Source of the DNA: Pholiota molesta
Lineage: Eukaryota; Basidiomycota; Agaricomycetes; Agaricales; Strophariaceae
Length of the DNA stretch: 59,015 nucleotides
Assembly (NCBI GenBank): GCA_014925825.1
Contig: JACGCK010000250.1
Location: 1 to 59,015 of the forward strand
Direction of reading: 5' to 3'
Positions 19,820 to 31,741 of this stretch are shown here, in pieces. The notes beneath the pieces were generated by a model. That model saw only the letters and a list, made by a program, of their open reading frames with translations, had not been told where the DNA came from and did no database searches. How positions within the stretch are numbered: the first letter of the stretch is position 1; every line of letters begins with the position of its first letter. The position numbers and the translations under genes were made by a program.

Positions 19820-22800
19820 CAAATGAGGCAGGGACCCTCCTAGGGGTGGGAAATGCCTAGAATAGCATTTTCCCAATATTATTGGAAATGCACCTGGGTA
19901 GCTGGTGCAGCCTATATGGGAGCCACTGAAACCATATTATACCAAAAGATGTGGAATTAAATTATAAATCCACCTGTGAAAGAATCATAGTGATAGCTTC
20001 ATTGGTTCAGGCCCTAGAACCAAATTTCTATTTGGAATAAATAAGTGCACACATTGATGGCTGCTTTCCTCCACAACTGCCAGGTCGTTTTCTATGATCA
20101 AAGCTGCTGTCTGTAGGTATTCAAAGTGTGCTTCGAACACGTCCTTGATTATAATTTTCCGTCAGTTTCTCGCTCCGTAAAATGCTCCGGATATATTTAT
20201 GCTCGCACCACATTAACACAGGCTATGGGTTTACTATCTGTGTGCATATTATACCAGAACATAGGTTAATAAAACACCTTTCCAATGGTGCTTTACTCAT
20301 TGTGATTGAACAACTCTCCGAGGCCCTATAAAGAAAATGGTGTTTGTAAATAGAATATTAACTGCTGACCGTGCCAAAAATGCGTGTAAATGTGTTGGAT
20401 TCTCCTCAATTTACCAGATTTACTGACATTTTTATTATAGGGATCAGATGCTGGGAAGGCACTGAACTGGACATGGGGATGGGCTGGATATTGCTCTGCT
20501 GGCTGGAATATGCTATTTTTAGTGCTGCCGAGCATGGGCATGGAATGGTGGCACTCTCCCCCTCATATTGGAAATTCATTTCCTCCCTCAATTCCTATCC
20601 AATTGCTTTGTTCTTTTTTTAAAATATTTAATATAAATATGGTACTATGCATCTATAACATTTATACACCACTATAATACATGCAGCATTTGTTATTTTG
20701 ATATCTCTGTATTTTGGACACTGCATTTGGGGTTTTCACTGTATTTATGATGCTTATTGGCACATATAGAGTGGTAGAAAGCTAGAGGTAAGTACCTACT
20801 ACAGTTCCTGGTAGTTTAGAAGTTTTCTGGATAATGTCCTATAGCTCCACACCCAGAAAGAGAGACATTACTGTATATCCTCTTTGATAAATCCATATCT
20901 CACCCAATACTATAGCTATAAGCAAGCTCAAGCCTCCATTAAAATATTAGACAGGTCTTCTTTAGTTCTGCCACTCAACAATTCTCTTCACAATGCATTT
21001 CATTGGTTTTATGACAAGAATGGTTAAATATAGCAGAAATAGAGGTATTCTGCCTATAACATTCCACATAAGCATTCTAAAATTCCATAGAGCTGGGATA
21101 TTATAGCTCTCATCAATATCTACGATTAGAGAGAGGCCGAAAAGAATTAGAGTGAGTGAGTGGAAAGATATTGGGGAAACATTCTAATGAAACATGATTT
21201 AAACATGTTTATGATAAGTAACATAGATAGCCTTGATCTAGTCCAATGTTTTGACTATTAATTCCACCATATATTTCCACTCACTTACTCTATTTTTTTT
21301 TGGCCTGTCTTGAATTGAAGGTATTAATGAGAGCTATAACATCTTACCTCCATTGAATTTTAGAGTGCTTATATGAATTGCTATAGGCCAAATACCTCTA
21401 ATTCTGCTATATTTAACCATTCTTGTCATATGACTAATGAAATGCTCTGAGAAGAGAATTCTTGAGTAACAGAAGTAAAGAAGCCATGTCTAATATTTTA
21501 ATGCACACTTTAACTTGTTTATAGCTACAGTATTGGTTGAGATATGGATTTATCAAAGAGGATATACAGTGGAGTCTCTCTTTATGGGTATGGAGCTATA
21601 GGACAGTATCCAGGTAGTTTCTAAACTACCAGGAATTGTAGTAGGTACTTACCTCTAGCTTTCCACTGCTCTATATGTGCCAATAAGCATCATAAATAAA
21701 GTGAAAACCCCAAATGCAGCATCCAAAATACAGAGATATTGAAATAACAAATGCTGCATGTAGTATGATGCTATATAAATGTTATAGACACATAGTACCA
21801 TATTTATATTAAATATTAAAAAAAAGAACGAAGCAATTGGATCGGAATTGAGGGAGAAAATGAATTTCCAATATGAGGGGGAGAGTGCCACCAATCCATG
21901 CCCGGATTGGGTGAGGCCATGCTCGGCAGCACTAAAAATAGCATCTTCCGGCCAGCAAAGCAATATCCAGCCCATCCCCATGTCCAGTTCAGTGCCTTCC
22001 CAGCCTCTGGTTTCTGTAATCAAGGTGTCATTAAATCCGGTAAATTCAGGGGAATCCAACGAGCCTACACACATTCCGGCACGATCCACGGTTAATATTC
22101 TATTTACAACCATTTTCTTTATAGGGCCTCGGAGAGTTGTTCAATCACAATGAGTAGGGTACCGTTGGAAAGGTGTTTTATTAACCTATTTTATGGTATA
22201 ATATACGCGTGGATAATGAAAGCGTAGCGGGCGCTAATGCGGTGCGAGCGCAAATATATCCGGAGCATTTTACGGACCAAGAAACGGACGGCAAATTATG
22301 ATCAAGAACACGTTCAAAGCACGCTTTTATTACCTACAGTCAGATACTTTGATCAGATCATTGAAAACGACTGGGCGGTTGTCAAGGAAAACAGCCATCA
22401 ATGTGTGTGCTTATTTATTCCAAATAGCAATTCGCTTCTAGGGCCTGAACCAATGAAGCTATCAATATGATTCTTTCACAGGTGGATTTGAAATTTAATT
22501 CTGCATCTTTAGGTATAATATGGTCCCAGTGGCTCCCATATAGGGTGCACCAGCTACCCAGGTGCATTTCCAATAATATTGGGAAAATGCTATTTTAGGC
22601 ATTTCCAACCCCTAGGAGGGTCCCTGCCTCATTTGCAGTCATGTGTGGTCATGTGGTTAGGTACCAGGTCATGTGTTTGGCTCTTGATGGCATATTTGAT
22701 GGGCCAATGAGCAGAAAGTACCAAAATGGGTCAAATCTAATGATAGATGCTGAGGTGCTGACAAATGATGGGGGAAAAAAGCTTACAAATTTGTCATTCT

Positions 22801-23056
22801 TCTTTTGGAAAAAGTTTGATGGATTCCTTTTTGGGATGACCCTGACAATGGTGTCGAGCACTGCTTGACACTATTGAACATGGTGTCGAGCTAGCACTGC
22901 CACTAGTGAGCAGCAGAGAGACCAGAAATGAGCGGAAAATATTCAAAGCCAGCTAGGTGAGGTGGCTGCGCCCTGGCAGTTCCCACTCTGGATGCAATAT
23001 TTTTATCCAGGGAACTGCCACAATTTCATGCATGATATTAACAGACAAGGCTGATG
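19820..23056. mobile_element. Giant palindromic element, copy 2, left arm truncated by copia
   Basis: It has the same sequence organisation as the element at 12335-16050. The left arm (19820-21178) and right arm (about 21262-23056) are reverse complements around an ~83-bp loop; the inner arms read GAGTGAGTGGAAA and its complement. The outermost ~420 bp of the left arm, present in copy 1 at 12335-12758, are missing because a copia LTR ends at 19819. The right arm is complete and ends near GCCTTGTCTGTTAAT (read inward). No credible ORF. Confidence 0.78.
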
Positions 23057-24185
23057 TGGGCCGGAATTCACAATACGAGCAGGACAGGGGCACTGGATAG
23101 CAAAGGGAAGACCCGAGGAGCAGGAGATCTGCCAGCTGCATTGCAGCCCACTCCCCTTCGCCCACCTCTAACCTTTCCAATAGGCTTTGATAAAAGGTGT
23201 CGTCCCTCTGCCTGCCCTGCTCCACATGCCATGCCTGCGCATCCATGGCCCTCAGCTGCGCATGCATGCATGCCAGCACCAATGCGAGCACAACGCACAC
23301 AACACCAACCCTGGTACCACAACAATGGCCAGCACAGCAGCTAGCACCAGCACAGGGACAACACCACAATGACGGGCACACAGCCAAGTACGACAACAAC
23401 CACAATAGCGAGCACAAAGGGCCACAGCAGCTAGCTCCACCAGGCGCGATGATGTGACGGCGACAGCTCGGCGAGCTGAACCACCACCACAATAATGGTC
23501 AAACAACAATGGCGAGCAAGGACGATGGCGGACGACATGAGAACATGATGGCGGATGACACATGAACATGATAACAGTGGTCATGGGTGTGGTGTGCAGC
23601 TTCAGCAGCTGCATGGGCATGTACAGGCTCTGCATCGCAGCATGGGGAACTTGTAGAAATCATTGTTGCCCATCTTGCTGGGCAGCAGCATGGGTGGCAT
23701 GTTCCCACAGCGGCTGCACATTGCACGCTCACCCCGCTCATGCTCGCCATGCTCTTGGTCCCGCTGCTCATCACAGTCCCTCTCACTGTCCCTGCGCTCA
23801 TGCTTTGAGGCAGGTCAGGCACAGGGGGAATATAAGGCACTGGCATGAAGCTGGTAATGCATGTGCTGCCATGGCTGTCATACTGGCCTGCAGACATATT
23901 GAGGTAGGCCTTCTCCTCCTTCGCCGGTGTGAACGATGGGTGCATGGTCAACCACCCAGCCATCTGCATAAACAAGGAGTGCAGCAATTGCAGCCTCCAT
24001 GTTATGCAGACGCTTGAGGAGACATACCCGTGGCGCTGACCTGTGTGGGTTTCGGGACACTTGAAACCCATCAAACCCACAACCCAAACCCGCAAAACCC
24101 CCGTACCCATACTGTGGGTGGAGGGTTTGGTGGGTGAGGGTGCGAATTGGGCTGAAGGTACCCGCAGGTTACCTGTGCCGATCAC
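23057..24185. other. GC-rich unassigned region with a hAT-C-like right end
   Basis: The stretch is GC-rich with ORFs on both strands that show no recognisable domain. From about 24030 it is rich in AAACCC/GGGT words and ends GGTTACCTGTGCC, resembling the right end of the hAT-type element at 39323-40596 (GGTTACCCGTGCC). I could not find a matching left end, so this may be half of a related element. Confidence 0.4.
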
Positions 24186-24189
24186 AAGT

Positions 24190-25045
24190 GGCTATGGCTG
24201 CATCCCCAGCTCCCTCTACAGAGGAGTTGGATTGCTCTTCTGTGGTATGAAGGGTCATCCTTCACATAGATGCCACCACTTCATCAAAGTGCAGAAGGAT
24301 GCAAAGGATGCTGTGTAAACTCATCACTCTAGGGCAAAGAAAGCAGCCAAAGCATAGGAAATCAAAGAAGAGGATGTATCAGAGTATGCAGGAAATGCAA
24401 GTGTCCTTTCTACTATTGATCTTACCACCCTCCAGAGCAATGCTGACTTCCATTGGCTTACAGACACAGGGGCCACTAGTTATATGACCCCTCATTGTCA
24501 ATGGATGTGTAACTACCATCCATTATACATCCCAATCAAGCTAGCAAGCCACCATATCATTTACTTGGAAGGTGTGGGTGCTGTGGTGTTCAACCCAGTT
24601 ATAAATGGAAAGGAAGTAGGAAGTGTGCCCTGTAGAGTTTACTAGAGTATTGCATATACCACAACTCAAAAATAACTTATTGGCATGTCTCTATCTTACC
24701 AAGCACAAAGCATTCAAGATGCTGGTGGATGACACCACCATGCACTTTAATTGCACTGGAAAGATGCTTTTTACTGCCAGAGTTACCAATGAGAACACTG
24801 GACTTCTCAATGGAGTCACAGAAGTCATTTCTGAACATACACATGCTGCTTCTACCCTTCCTTTCGATCTGAATCTCTGGCATTGTCACTTTGGCCATTA
24901 TAGCTATGCAGATGTCAAGAAGTTGATCAAGGATGGCCTAGTCATTGGACTTGTACTCAATTCCAAGGACCAGCCTGATCCCATTTGTGAACCATACCTT
25001 TCAGGCAAGATGGCATCCAGTCCATTCCCTTCTTCTTGGTTCAGC
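24190..25045 (+). pseudogene. Second copia family: zinc knuckle, protease and integrase N-terminus
   Basis: Pieces in several frames encode a zinc knuckle (CGMKGHPSHRC), a protease site (HWLTDTGATSYMTPHCQW) with the catalytic aspartate in DTGA, and an integrase start (LWHCHFGHYSYADVKKLIK). The last cysteine pair of the integrase zinc site is damaged (CEPYL). Stops and frameshifts are frequent. The sequence differs from the 262-bp-LTR family, so a second copia lineage is present. It ends at 25045 against a small hAT-like element. Confidence 0.8.
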
Positions 25046-25052
25046 CTCTGTG

Positions 25053-25223
25053 TAGCACAAGACTGGTCTAAACCAGTTTATGGACTGAAAAAGACTGCAG
25101 TGGACCAGTCTTTTGTGGTCTAGTCCAGTTTTTTGACTATTTGAAAAGTAGATTGACTAGTCTTGGTCTTGGTCCACCCAAATTTGGCCAAAAGACCAGG
25201 CTGGACCATACCTCAAAGTACTA
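25053..25223. mobile_element. Miniature hAT-like element (171 bp)
   Basis: The ends are TAGCACAAGACTGGTC and, on the other strand, TAGTACTTTGAGGTATGGTC. Both resemble the hAT-A terminus TAGTGCTTGAAAGTCCGGTC. The interior is full of GACTGGTC/GACCAGTC words. The flanks do not share an 8-bp duplication: copia sequence lies left and helicase sequence right, so recombination followed or caused the junction. Confidence 0.5.
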
Positions 25224-27247
25224 AACAAGACACAGCACAAACACATACTATCTTTGCACAGTGGGAAACTAGTATCATTTGGTATCAGATGGAGAGCAAA
25301 GGCAAGAAAAAAGAAGAACATACTTGCTGCATTGTTACCTCTACACGCATATTGACCACAGACATCAGCAAAATTCCAAAGGTTCACGGGAAGACATCAT
25401 TGGCTCCACTATCCAAAGCTCATACCTCTGGGACGTTGTTGAGATCCTTCACCTTTGGCAAAACATATGCCTTGATCAAACTGCTGCTGATGCTCAACAA
25501 TTCGCACAGTGGCTACTTGAAGCTGGCAATGGATGCAACATAATCTCACCCACTCCACCCAATATTTGTCTGCCCAATGACATGATTGTCAACTCTGCAG
25601 CTTCCCTCATCACTGCCATTTACCCTACTGTTCCACAAATCCACCACCTCCACCTGAATATTTTCTCAACCGCATGATCTTAGCACCACGCAATATCGAC
25701 ATCACTAATCTAAATCAGCAAATTCTAGACAGAATGTCTGGTGAGACCTGGTCCTACATCAGTGCTGATCAGGTTCTGCATGAAATAGGTGCTGATCCCG
25801 ATGATGCCAACCACATTCCCATTGAATTCCTGCACTCCATCAACAGAGGCAGCCTGCCTCCAGGTGAACTTAAGCTTAAAGTTGGGTGCCCTGTAATTCT
25901 TCTTTACAATCTTTCTCCCTCTTTGGGCCTCTGCAATGGTATGCGCATGGTGATTACATGCATGGGAGACAGAGTGCTTGAAGCTCACTTGATCAGTGGC
26001 AAACATGATGGCAACCTCACACTAATCCCCCACATTAGCTTAACAACCTCCATGCAAACCACTGACCTTGCTTTCCGCTTCAGGTAATGACAGTTCCCCA
26101 TTTGCTTGGCATTTGAACTCTCCATCAACAAGGTGCAAGGTCAATCTGTGAAGCATGTTGGTGTCAACTTGCAAATTCCGGTCTTTGCACATGGACAACT
26201 GTACGTTGCACTCTCCCAAGCAATGAAGAGCAGCAATATCAAAATTTTACTACCTGAATCTAGTGTAGATCCTGTGACAGAGAACGTAGTCCACATAGTG
26301 CTTGAAAGTCCGGTCCAGTCCGGTCTTTTACCCTCCAGGGGCTTGGACTGAGACCGAGACTGGTCCATCTATTTTTAAAAACCGAAAAAACCGGACCGGA
26401 CCGCATAAGACCGATCCACTGCAGTCTTGAGCGGTCCAAAGACCAGTTAAGACCGGTTACGGTCCAAACCAGTCTCAACCGGTCAGAGACCGGTCTAGAC
26501 TGGTAATAATTAGGTAGAATACTGTATGTAGTATGTAGTACTTCAAAGAATATAAAAATTGGTGGAGAATTGAGTGAGAAACAATTAAAATACCAGCAAA
26601 TGCAGTGGTTGAGCGCATTTTGTGATATCTCAGTCACTTCCTTACCATATATTATGATTGTATGCTTGTTAAAAAGGTAATCTTAATATCTAACTGTACC
26701 CCAATTTGCGAAAGGGCAATGGCTATATTGAACAAAGCATAGGCAAAAGCGTCTTTGAAGTAGTCAAAAAGAGTAGAAAACATCGATATTACTATAGCTC
26801 AACCAAATGTTTTTTAAATATTAATGTCTAAATTGCGTCCTGTAGATTTGCATGTCTTTTATATGTGTTCAAGTTTGCGGAAGGTACGACCAATTAACGT
26901 TTGCACTGCGGCTAAAAGCATTTTTAGATGCCAATGAAACTATTAATAACTTTGTCAATTCTTATGCTAAAAATATGATCTGGGCATTGTTCAAAAGGAA
27001 TTTTAACGTTTTATTGGCCTACAAATTTTTACGGCTAAAGACTGGTTGAGACCGGTCCAGACCGGTTTTTGATCGGTCCATCTATTTTTCAAATCCTGTT
27101 GGACCGTGGACCGGACCACAGTCTCGGTCTTTTCTGGTCCATCAAATTTCCGGTCTTTTCCGGTTCAGGTCCAGTCCAGTCTCGGTCTTTTTCCAGTCTT
27201 GAGACCGGACTTCCAAGCACTAAGTCCACACTGAGGTGTTTTTGTAA
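25224..27247 (+). pseudogene. Helitron-like PIF1 family helicase, C-terminal part, disrupted
   Basis: Frame-shifted pieces encode the C-terminal half of a PIF1-type helicase as found in Helitrons: NICLPNDMIV, RMILAPRNIDITNLNQQILD, LHSINRGSLPPGELKLKVG, the motif around NGMRMVI, and the terminal motif AFELSINKVQGQSVKHVGV...LYVALSQ. Walker A and the N-terminal Rep region are absent. The last codons are split by a 927-bp hAT-type element: ENVVH lies on the left and TEVFL plus the stop at 27245-27247 on the right. Several frameshifts show that it was dead apart from that insertion. Confidence 0.8.
26296..27222. mobile_element. Non-autonomous hAT-type element 'hAT-A', 927 bp
   Basis: The left end reads TAGTGCTTGAAAGTCCGGTC and the right end, on the minus strand, TAGTGCTTGGAAGTCCGGTC. 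The 8-bp target duplication AGTCCACA flanks it at 26288-26295 and 27223-27230, as expected for hAT transposition. About 200 bp at each end are packed with GACCGGTC/AGACCGGT words. The AT-rich core (about 26559-27008) has no transposase, so movement would need one supplied elsewhere. The core matches that of the element at 36273. Confidence 0.88.
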
Positions 27248-27378
27248 TTTTATGTTATCTTTGTCAATCTACTTTGTAACACATTCTGTTCCTCAATCTG
27301 CTTACTTGATATGAGACACTTTTCAAATTCACACTATAAGCACGAGACTTTTCATAACAACCATCTCTCTCTCAAACC

Positions 27379-28588
27379 ATGACCACCACTGCATCGACCT
27401 CATCCGACTCTGTCCTTGGAGGCCATGTCATGCTTAGTGGCATTGCCACTATTGGCAATCCCCGCCATGTGGCCTCTTCCACAAAAAAGCTGCTGCTCGA
27501 TGCCCAAATTTACTTCGGAGCCACCTCAGAGGAACTAACGGGCATTGTCTCATACTTCAATCACTCCAACATGACATTTGGCCTTAATGACATCGCTTTG
27601 TATCATATTGAGTCAATGGTATAGATACATTCTCATCTTTCATTCTCTATGATATTGAATTCATTCCTCCCAGTTTGCAAAATTTGACCCAAACATCATC
27701 GAATCACTGCCTACTCATCTTTCCCCACCATGCTATGCTTTCATAGGTGACATCCAAAGGGTAAGCATTATCTGTTTTGAATTGCAAACCACATACATAA
27801 TGCTGATGACATGAACACTTCTTTTTAGATCATTCCACTCACACCTGCTCAACCTATTTCATCTGAAGATGAAACAGACAGCTCCAAATTCACCATTGAT
27901 CCCTGCCACCAAGCCTATGTCCATATCGTTGGTATTCCCACTAATGGCAACAAAGCTCAGGCTCCAGGGAACCTTTGATCTCAATGTCAAAAATTATATC
28001 TCCATAATGAAAGCTGACTGAAGCAACAAAATTGTTTGCCCAATCTCCTGCTACATCCCTGACTCCCCATAACAGAAAACATTGAAGCCGGTTCCATTCA
28101 ACAAGCATGACTCATATGTAACAGGCATGCTCACTGACATGGTCCTAGACTTAACTGGCTCCACTGAAAGCTGCACTATTGACCAATTTGGTGTCACCAT
28201 CAACAATGTTGTCTTCCTTGGTATACAGAGCACAGGCAATGGAAACAGCATGGCCACAAATGCTCTACATAAATGTTTGTCACCTCTATACTCACCGCAT
28301 ACTATCCATCCTAACCCTCTTTCCATTTCTTAACTCCAGCTACTGCTTGAACTCCTCACACCAGAAAACAATTGATAAGCTATGGGAAGCCGCAAGAAAC
28401 AGTGGCCTTTGCTATTTCACAGCCCACCACTACTTCCCAAAGCCAAGCACCCCAACCAAGTGTGACAACAGCTTCCACATCTGCACCAAACACAGAAGCA
28501 TGAACCTCAAAATCTTCACTGAGCATGCCCACTACCCCACAGAACATTGTAGCCAAAGGGCCAAGTGCTCCGAAACATGCCAAAAAAA
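27379..28588 (+). pseudogene. Helitron-associated hypothetical gene, fragmented
   Basis: It starts MTTTASTSSDSVLGGHVML, 132 bp after the helicase stop and in the same direction. Introns near 27622-27673 and 27760-27828 link HIESMV, FAKFDPNIIESLP and IIPLTPAQPISSED...YVHIVGIPTN. After a stop near 27978 the similarity resumes in other frames (PVPFNKHDSYVTGMLTDM...NNVVFLGIQ). Alternating short beta-rich motifs and the pairing with a Helitron helicase suggest a single-strand DNA-binding, RPA-like protein. This is inference from context; I see no diagnostic motif. Confidence 0.4.
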
Positions 28589-28599
28589 TTAAGATTGTT

Positions 28600-28944
28600 C
28601 CATCTCATTCTTTCTATGTAATATAATCAAATGTACATTATGCACAATCTCAATCAAGCTCAATTTAACTTCTTCTTTTGTATTTATCATCACAATAAAA
28701 ACATACATTTATATCTTCATTGTTCAATGATGTTCCCCTTAACAATTTGATAAACATGCCCTTCATGTAAGGTAGGCTCTTGGCTAACATAAAAATTGCA
28801 AAGTCAGTCACACATTTTCTTGAATGGGGTCTGTGCACCCATTCTCGCTATGGCAGCACCCATACCATCAACAGAGCATACAGTATTCCATGCAGAGCAC
28901 GGGTCAATGGCTCATAAAGTCTATGGAATAACCTATAAATGACA
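28600..28944. other. AT-rich spacer, nothing recognised
   Basis: Low-complexity AT-rich sequence after the Helitron-associated gene. I looked for a Helitron 3' hairpin with CTAG and did not find a convincing one. Confidence 0.3.
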
Positions 28945-29884
28945 TCCATAGGTATATTTATATATTTTCTACAACACCTGCCTACAAAGTGACCTATAGA
29001 TAATGTATGGAACTACTGTACTATTTTGACCATAGGTTCACACCATGTTATGTGTTATGCTTATAATTCACAGGGTGACATGTTCATTTTCAAAAATTAT
29101 GGGTTACCAGACAAAAAAAATGTTCATTTTTGGTACTTTTGGCACCCAGCCATGGCTTGCCAAATTTTTTGAGTTTAATACATGTTCATTGATGAAAATT
29201 AGGCATTATATTTTTTGAAATAGGTTCAAATTTATGGCACATTATGTGTTATGTGAACATACAGTCATAATAGTACAGTACCTGCAGGATGGGCCTGTAG
29301 ATAATTTGCAGGCATAATCTGTAGAAGGTATGATATGTTATCTACTAAATTACCTATGGGAATATCTATAGGTGTCATTCATATGCACATATAGGTGGGA
29401 GTTTTTGCTCATATGACCAATAGCTCTTGTCATGCATCACAGAGCCAATAAAGCTGAGCACTTTTCACCTCAGTCACACTCACAAAAAAATTGAGCACTT
29501 TGCCAGAACAAAGTTTCAAAAAATCTTGAGAAAATCACAGTTTTTGAGTGGTTACAAGTGCAAAATGGCCAAAAAATCATGCACTTTTGCAACACTTTTG
29601 AGCTGTGTTGCATATTTTATAAAATTTGAGCCTAAGAGCACTTGACAAAAATGTGTCACAAGAAAATTGGCTTGAGCTAGTGGTCATATTTGTACAGTAT
29701 GTGGATAAATTGTTCATATGTGGATATAGATGGCATCTACTTATAGGCATTCCCATAGGTAATTTTGTAGATAACATATTGGACCTCCCATAGAAAATGC
29801 CTGCAGATTATCTACAATTGGGTCCTGTAGATAATTTTATACAGATAAATCTATGGATGGTCACTGTAGAAAATATATAAATAT
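28945..29884. mobile_element. Fold-back element with inner and outer inverted repeats
   Basis: The outer repeat TATTTATATATTTTCTACA (about 28966) is matched by its complement near 29866. A longer inner pair, around TGTTATCTACTAAATTACC (about 29337) and its complement (about 29757), spans roughly 29290-29440 and 29680-29850. No ORF of interest. The left arm is lengthened by a nested miniature element at 29014-29280. Confidence 0.55.
29014..29280. mobile_element. Nested miniature inverted-repeat element (267 bp)
   Basis: TACTGTACTATTTTGAC at 29014-29030 is matched at 16 of 17 positions by the complement of 29264-29280. It lies within the left arm of the surrounding fold-back element. The TA at both outer edges would fit a Tc1/mariner-type MITE, but the duplication is too short to be decisive. 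Confidence 0.5.
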
Positions 29885-30557
29885 GCCTACTGTACGTAAT
29901 CAGATACTTGGTCACTCTGGGTACTTGGTCAGTACATTATTTCAGATGGAAGAAGCTACCAGAATGCTTATTTTCTTTGATAAACAATTTGAGGGACTGT
30001 TTCTCATAATGTATGTCAGAAAAATGAATGTTTTTGCTCTTGTTTCAATGGGTAAAAAACCTCCCAAAGTGAGAGATGCTGAAAAATGGTTGATTCCTTA
30101 ATTTAGTTGACCTATGAATAGAGTTTTATATATTGTGAGCTATTTTGAATTAAAATTATCTATCATAATACCCCAGTCTAAGCTGAATTTAAGCTGGAAA
30201 TTGCAGGAAAATTGTCAAATATAGCAATATTGGATAACATTGTTTGACCTAAGGTACTTCAGAGTCTTCTCAAAAGGGTACATAAATCAGTAGATATGGA
30301 TAGTTTATAAAGAGGGCATGGCAAGCTTTGGCCCAAATCTCTCAGAAGTAAAATAAATATAAGTAATGGGAAGTTTTAATTGGGTAAATTAGTAAATTAG
30401 TAGGAGAGTTGTCATGTTTTCACACTTCAGTATTATTCTTGGAAGAATGGGCCAGGGTGCAGCTCTGGCCCACATATTTCTTAAAATATATAGATTGAGT
30501 CAAAGAATATGCCTTTAAAAATTTGCTTCTCTTTTCTTCTTACTTTTGGCCAGTATA
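29885..30557. other. AT-rich spacer, no gene seen
   Basis: No ORF with recognisable content, no splice-consistent gene and no strong repeat. It separates the fold-back element from the pogo-like transposon. Confidence 0.3.
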
Positions 30558-31741
30558 TAGTCATTCACCACCATTTGAGACACCCTGCTGAGTGATACAA
30601 AGGCAGATTCCTCATTCGTTTCGGGCTCGTTTCCTCTGATTTTTTGCATACATATCTATATATACATCTACTACCTTGATATAAAATATCTAAGCCACAG
30701 TCTTGCTCGATCCGACAATATCTGGATATTGATAAGTTTGTAAGACAAAAGTGAATAATGATAATGAATCTCAAGCTGAATTGCATGGAATGACTCCAAT
30801 CTTTTTCCGGATTATAGAAGTAACACACTAATAGAATACTATCCTAGAATTTTCAAAGCTGTTTAATTGTTAGGTGTCTCAAAAAGTGGGAAACACACAA
30901 AACAGAGGAGGTTTTGCCCGAAATAGACAGAAGCAGTCACTCAATGTCACAATTCCTATTTTGGCACACATTAATTAATCTCAGGGGCAAGATCCATGTC
31001 ATTGATAGAACAACATGGTGAATCACGCAAAATCCGACCAACTGAAGAAGAAGATTCTCAGAGAAGAGAAAGACAGGCTCATGAACCAAGCACAAGAGCT
31101 TTACCATATTGAAAACACCAAGTCTAGTGCTGAAAAACCATTATCTCTTCGGGACATCTGCAAAACCATCTCTGATGGAAACTTTGCAAAGACCAAGCGT
31201 TGCGTCAACCTCAGCCATGCAACACTTGCTTGTATGGTGAAAGGAAGGATCAGTCAAACGGAGTCTAATGGAAGGAACTGCCTGTTGACTGAAGAGGAAG
31301 AAAAGGTGATTGTAGACTTTACTATTCAAATGGCACGTCATGCATTTCCACTTAGTCCCAAATGTCTTCGGGAACATGCTGAAAAGATTTTACAAGCTCG
31401 TCTAGGTAACAAATTTCCAGAGAATGGACTTGGAAAGAATTGGGCAACACAATTCGTAACCCAGCATCATAATCGTCTTGGTATGTTTTGGTCAAAGTCT
31501 CTTGATACATCTCGTGGTCGTGCTGTGAATCCAGTCATGAAAGCTGAATACTTTAGAATCCTCAAAGAGGTAATAGAAGAGTATAACGGGGACTGCTCTT
31601 GATCCGCGACCACCACCACTCACTTTGTTCCCACGCTTTTTCAGGCAGGGAGGAAAGCGATCTCGGAGGTTTCAGGCATTAGGAATACAGTAAAACTACC
31701 ACATATATACATGCAACACGTTATGGAGGCAGTACATAAAC

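Noticed and set aside
23499..24185. 228-residue minus-strand ORF
   Set aside because: It has no recognisable domain, lies in GC-rich DNA and crosses the presumed hAT-C-like end. Probably chance.
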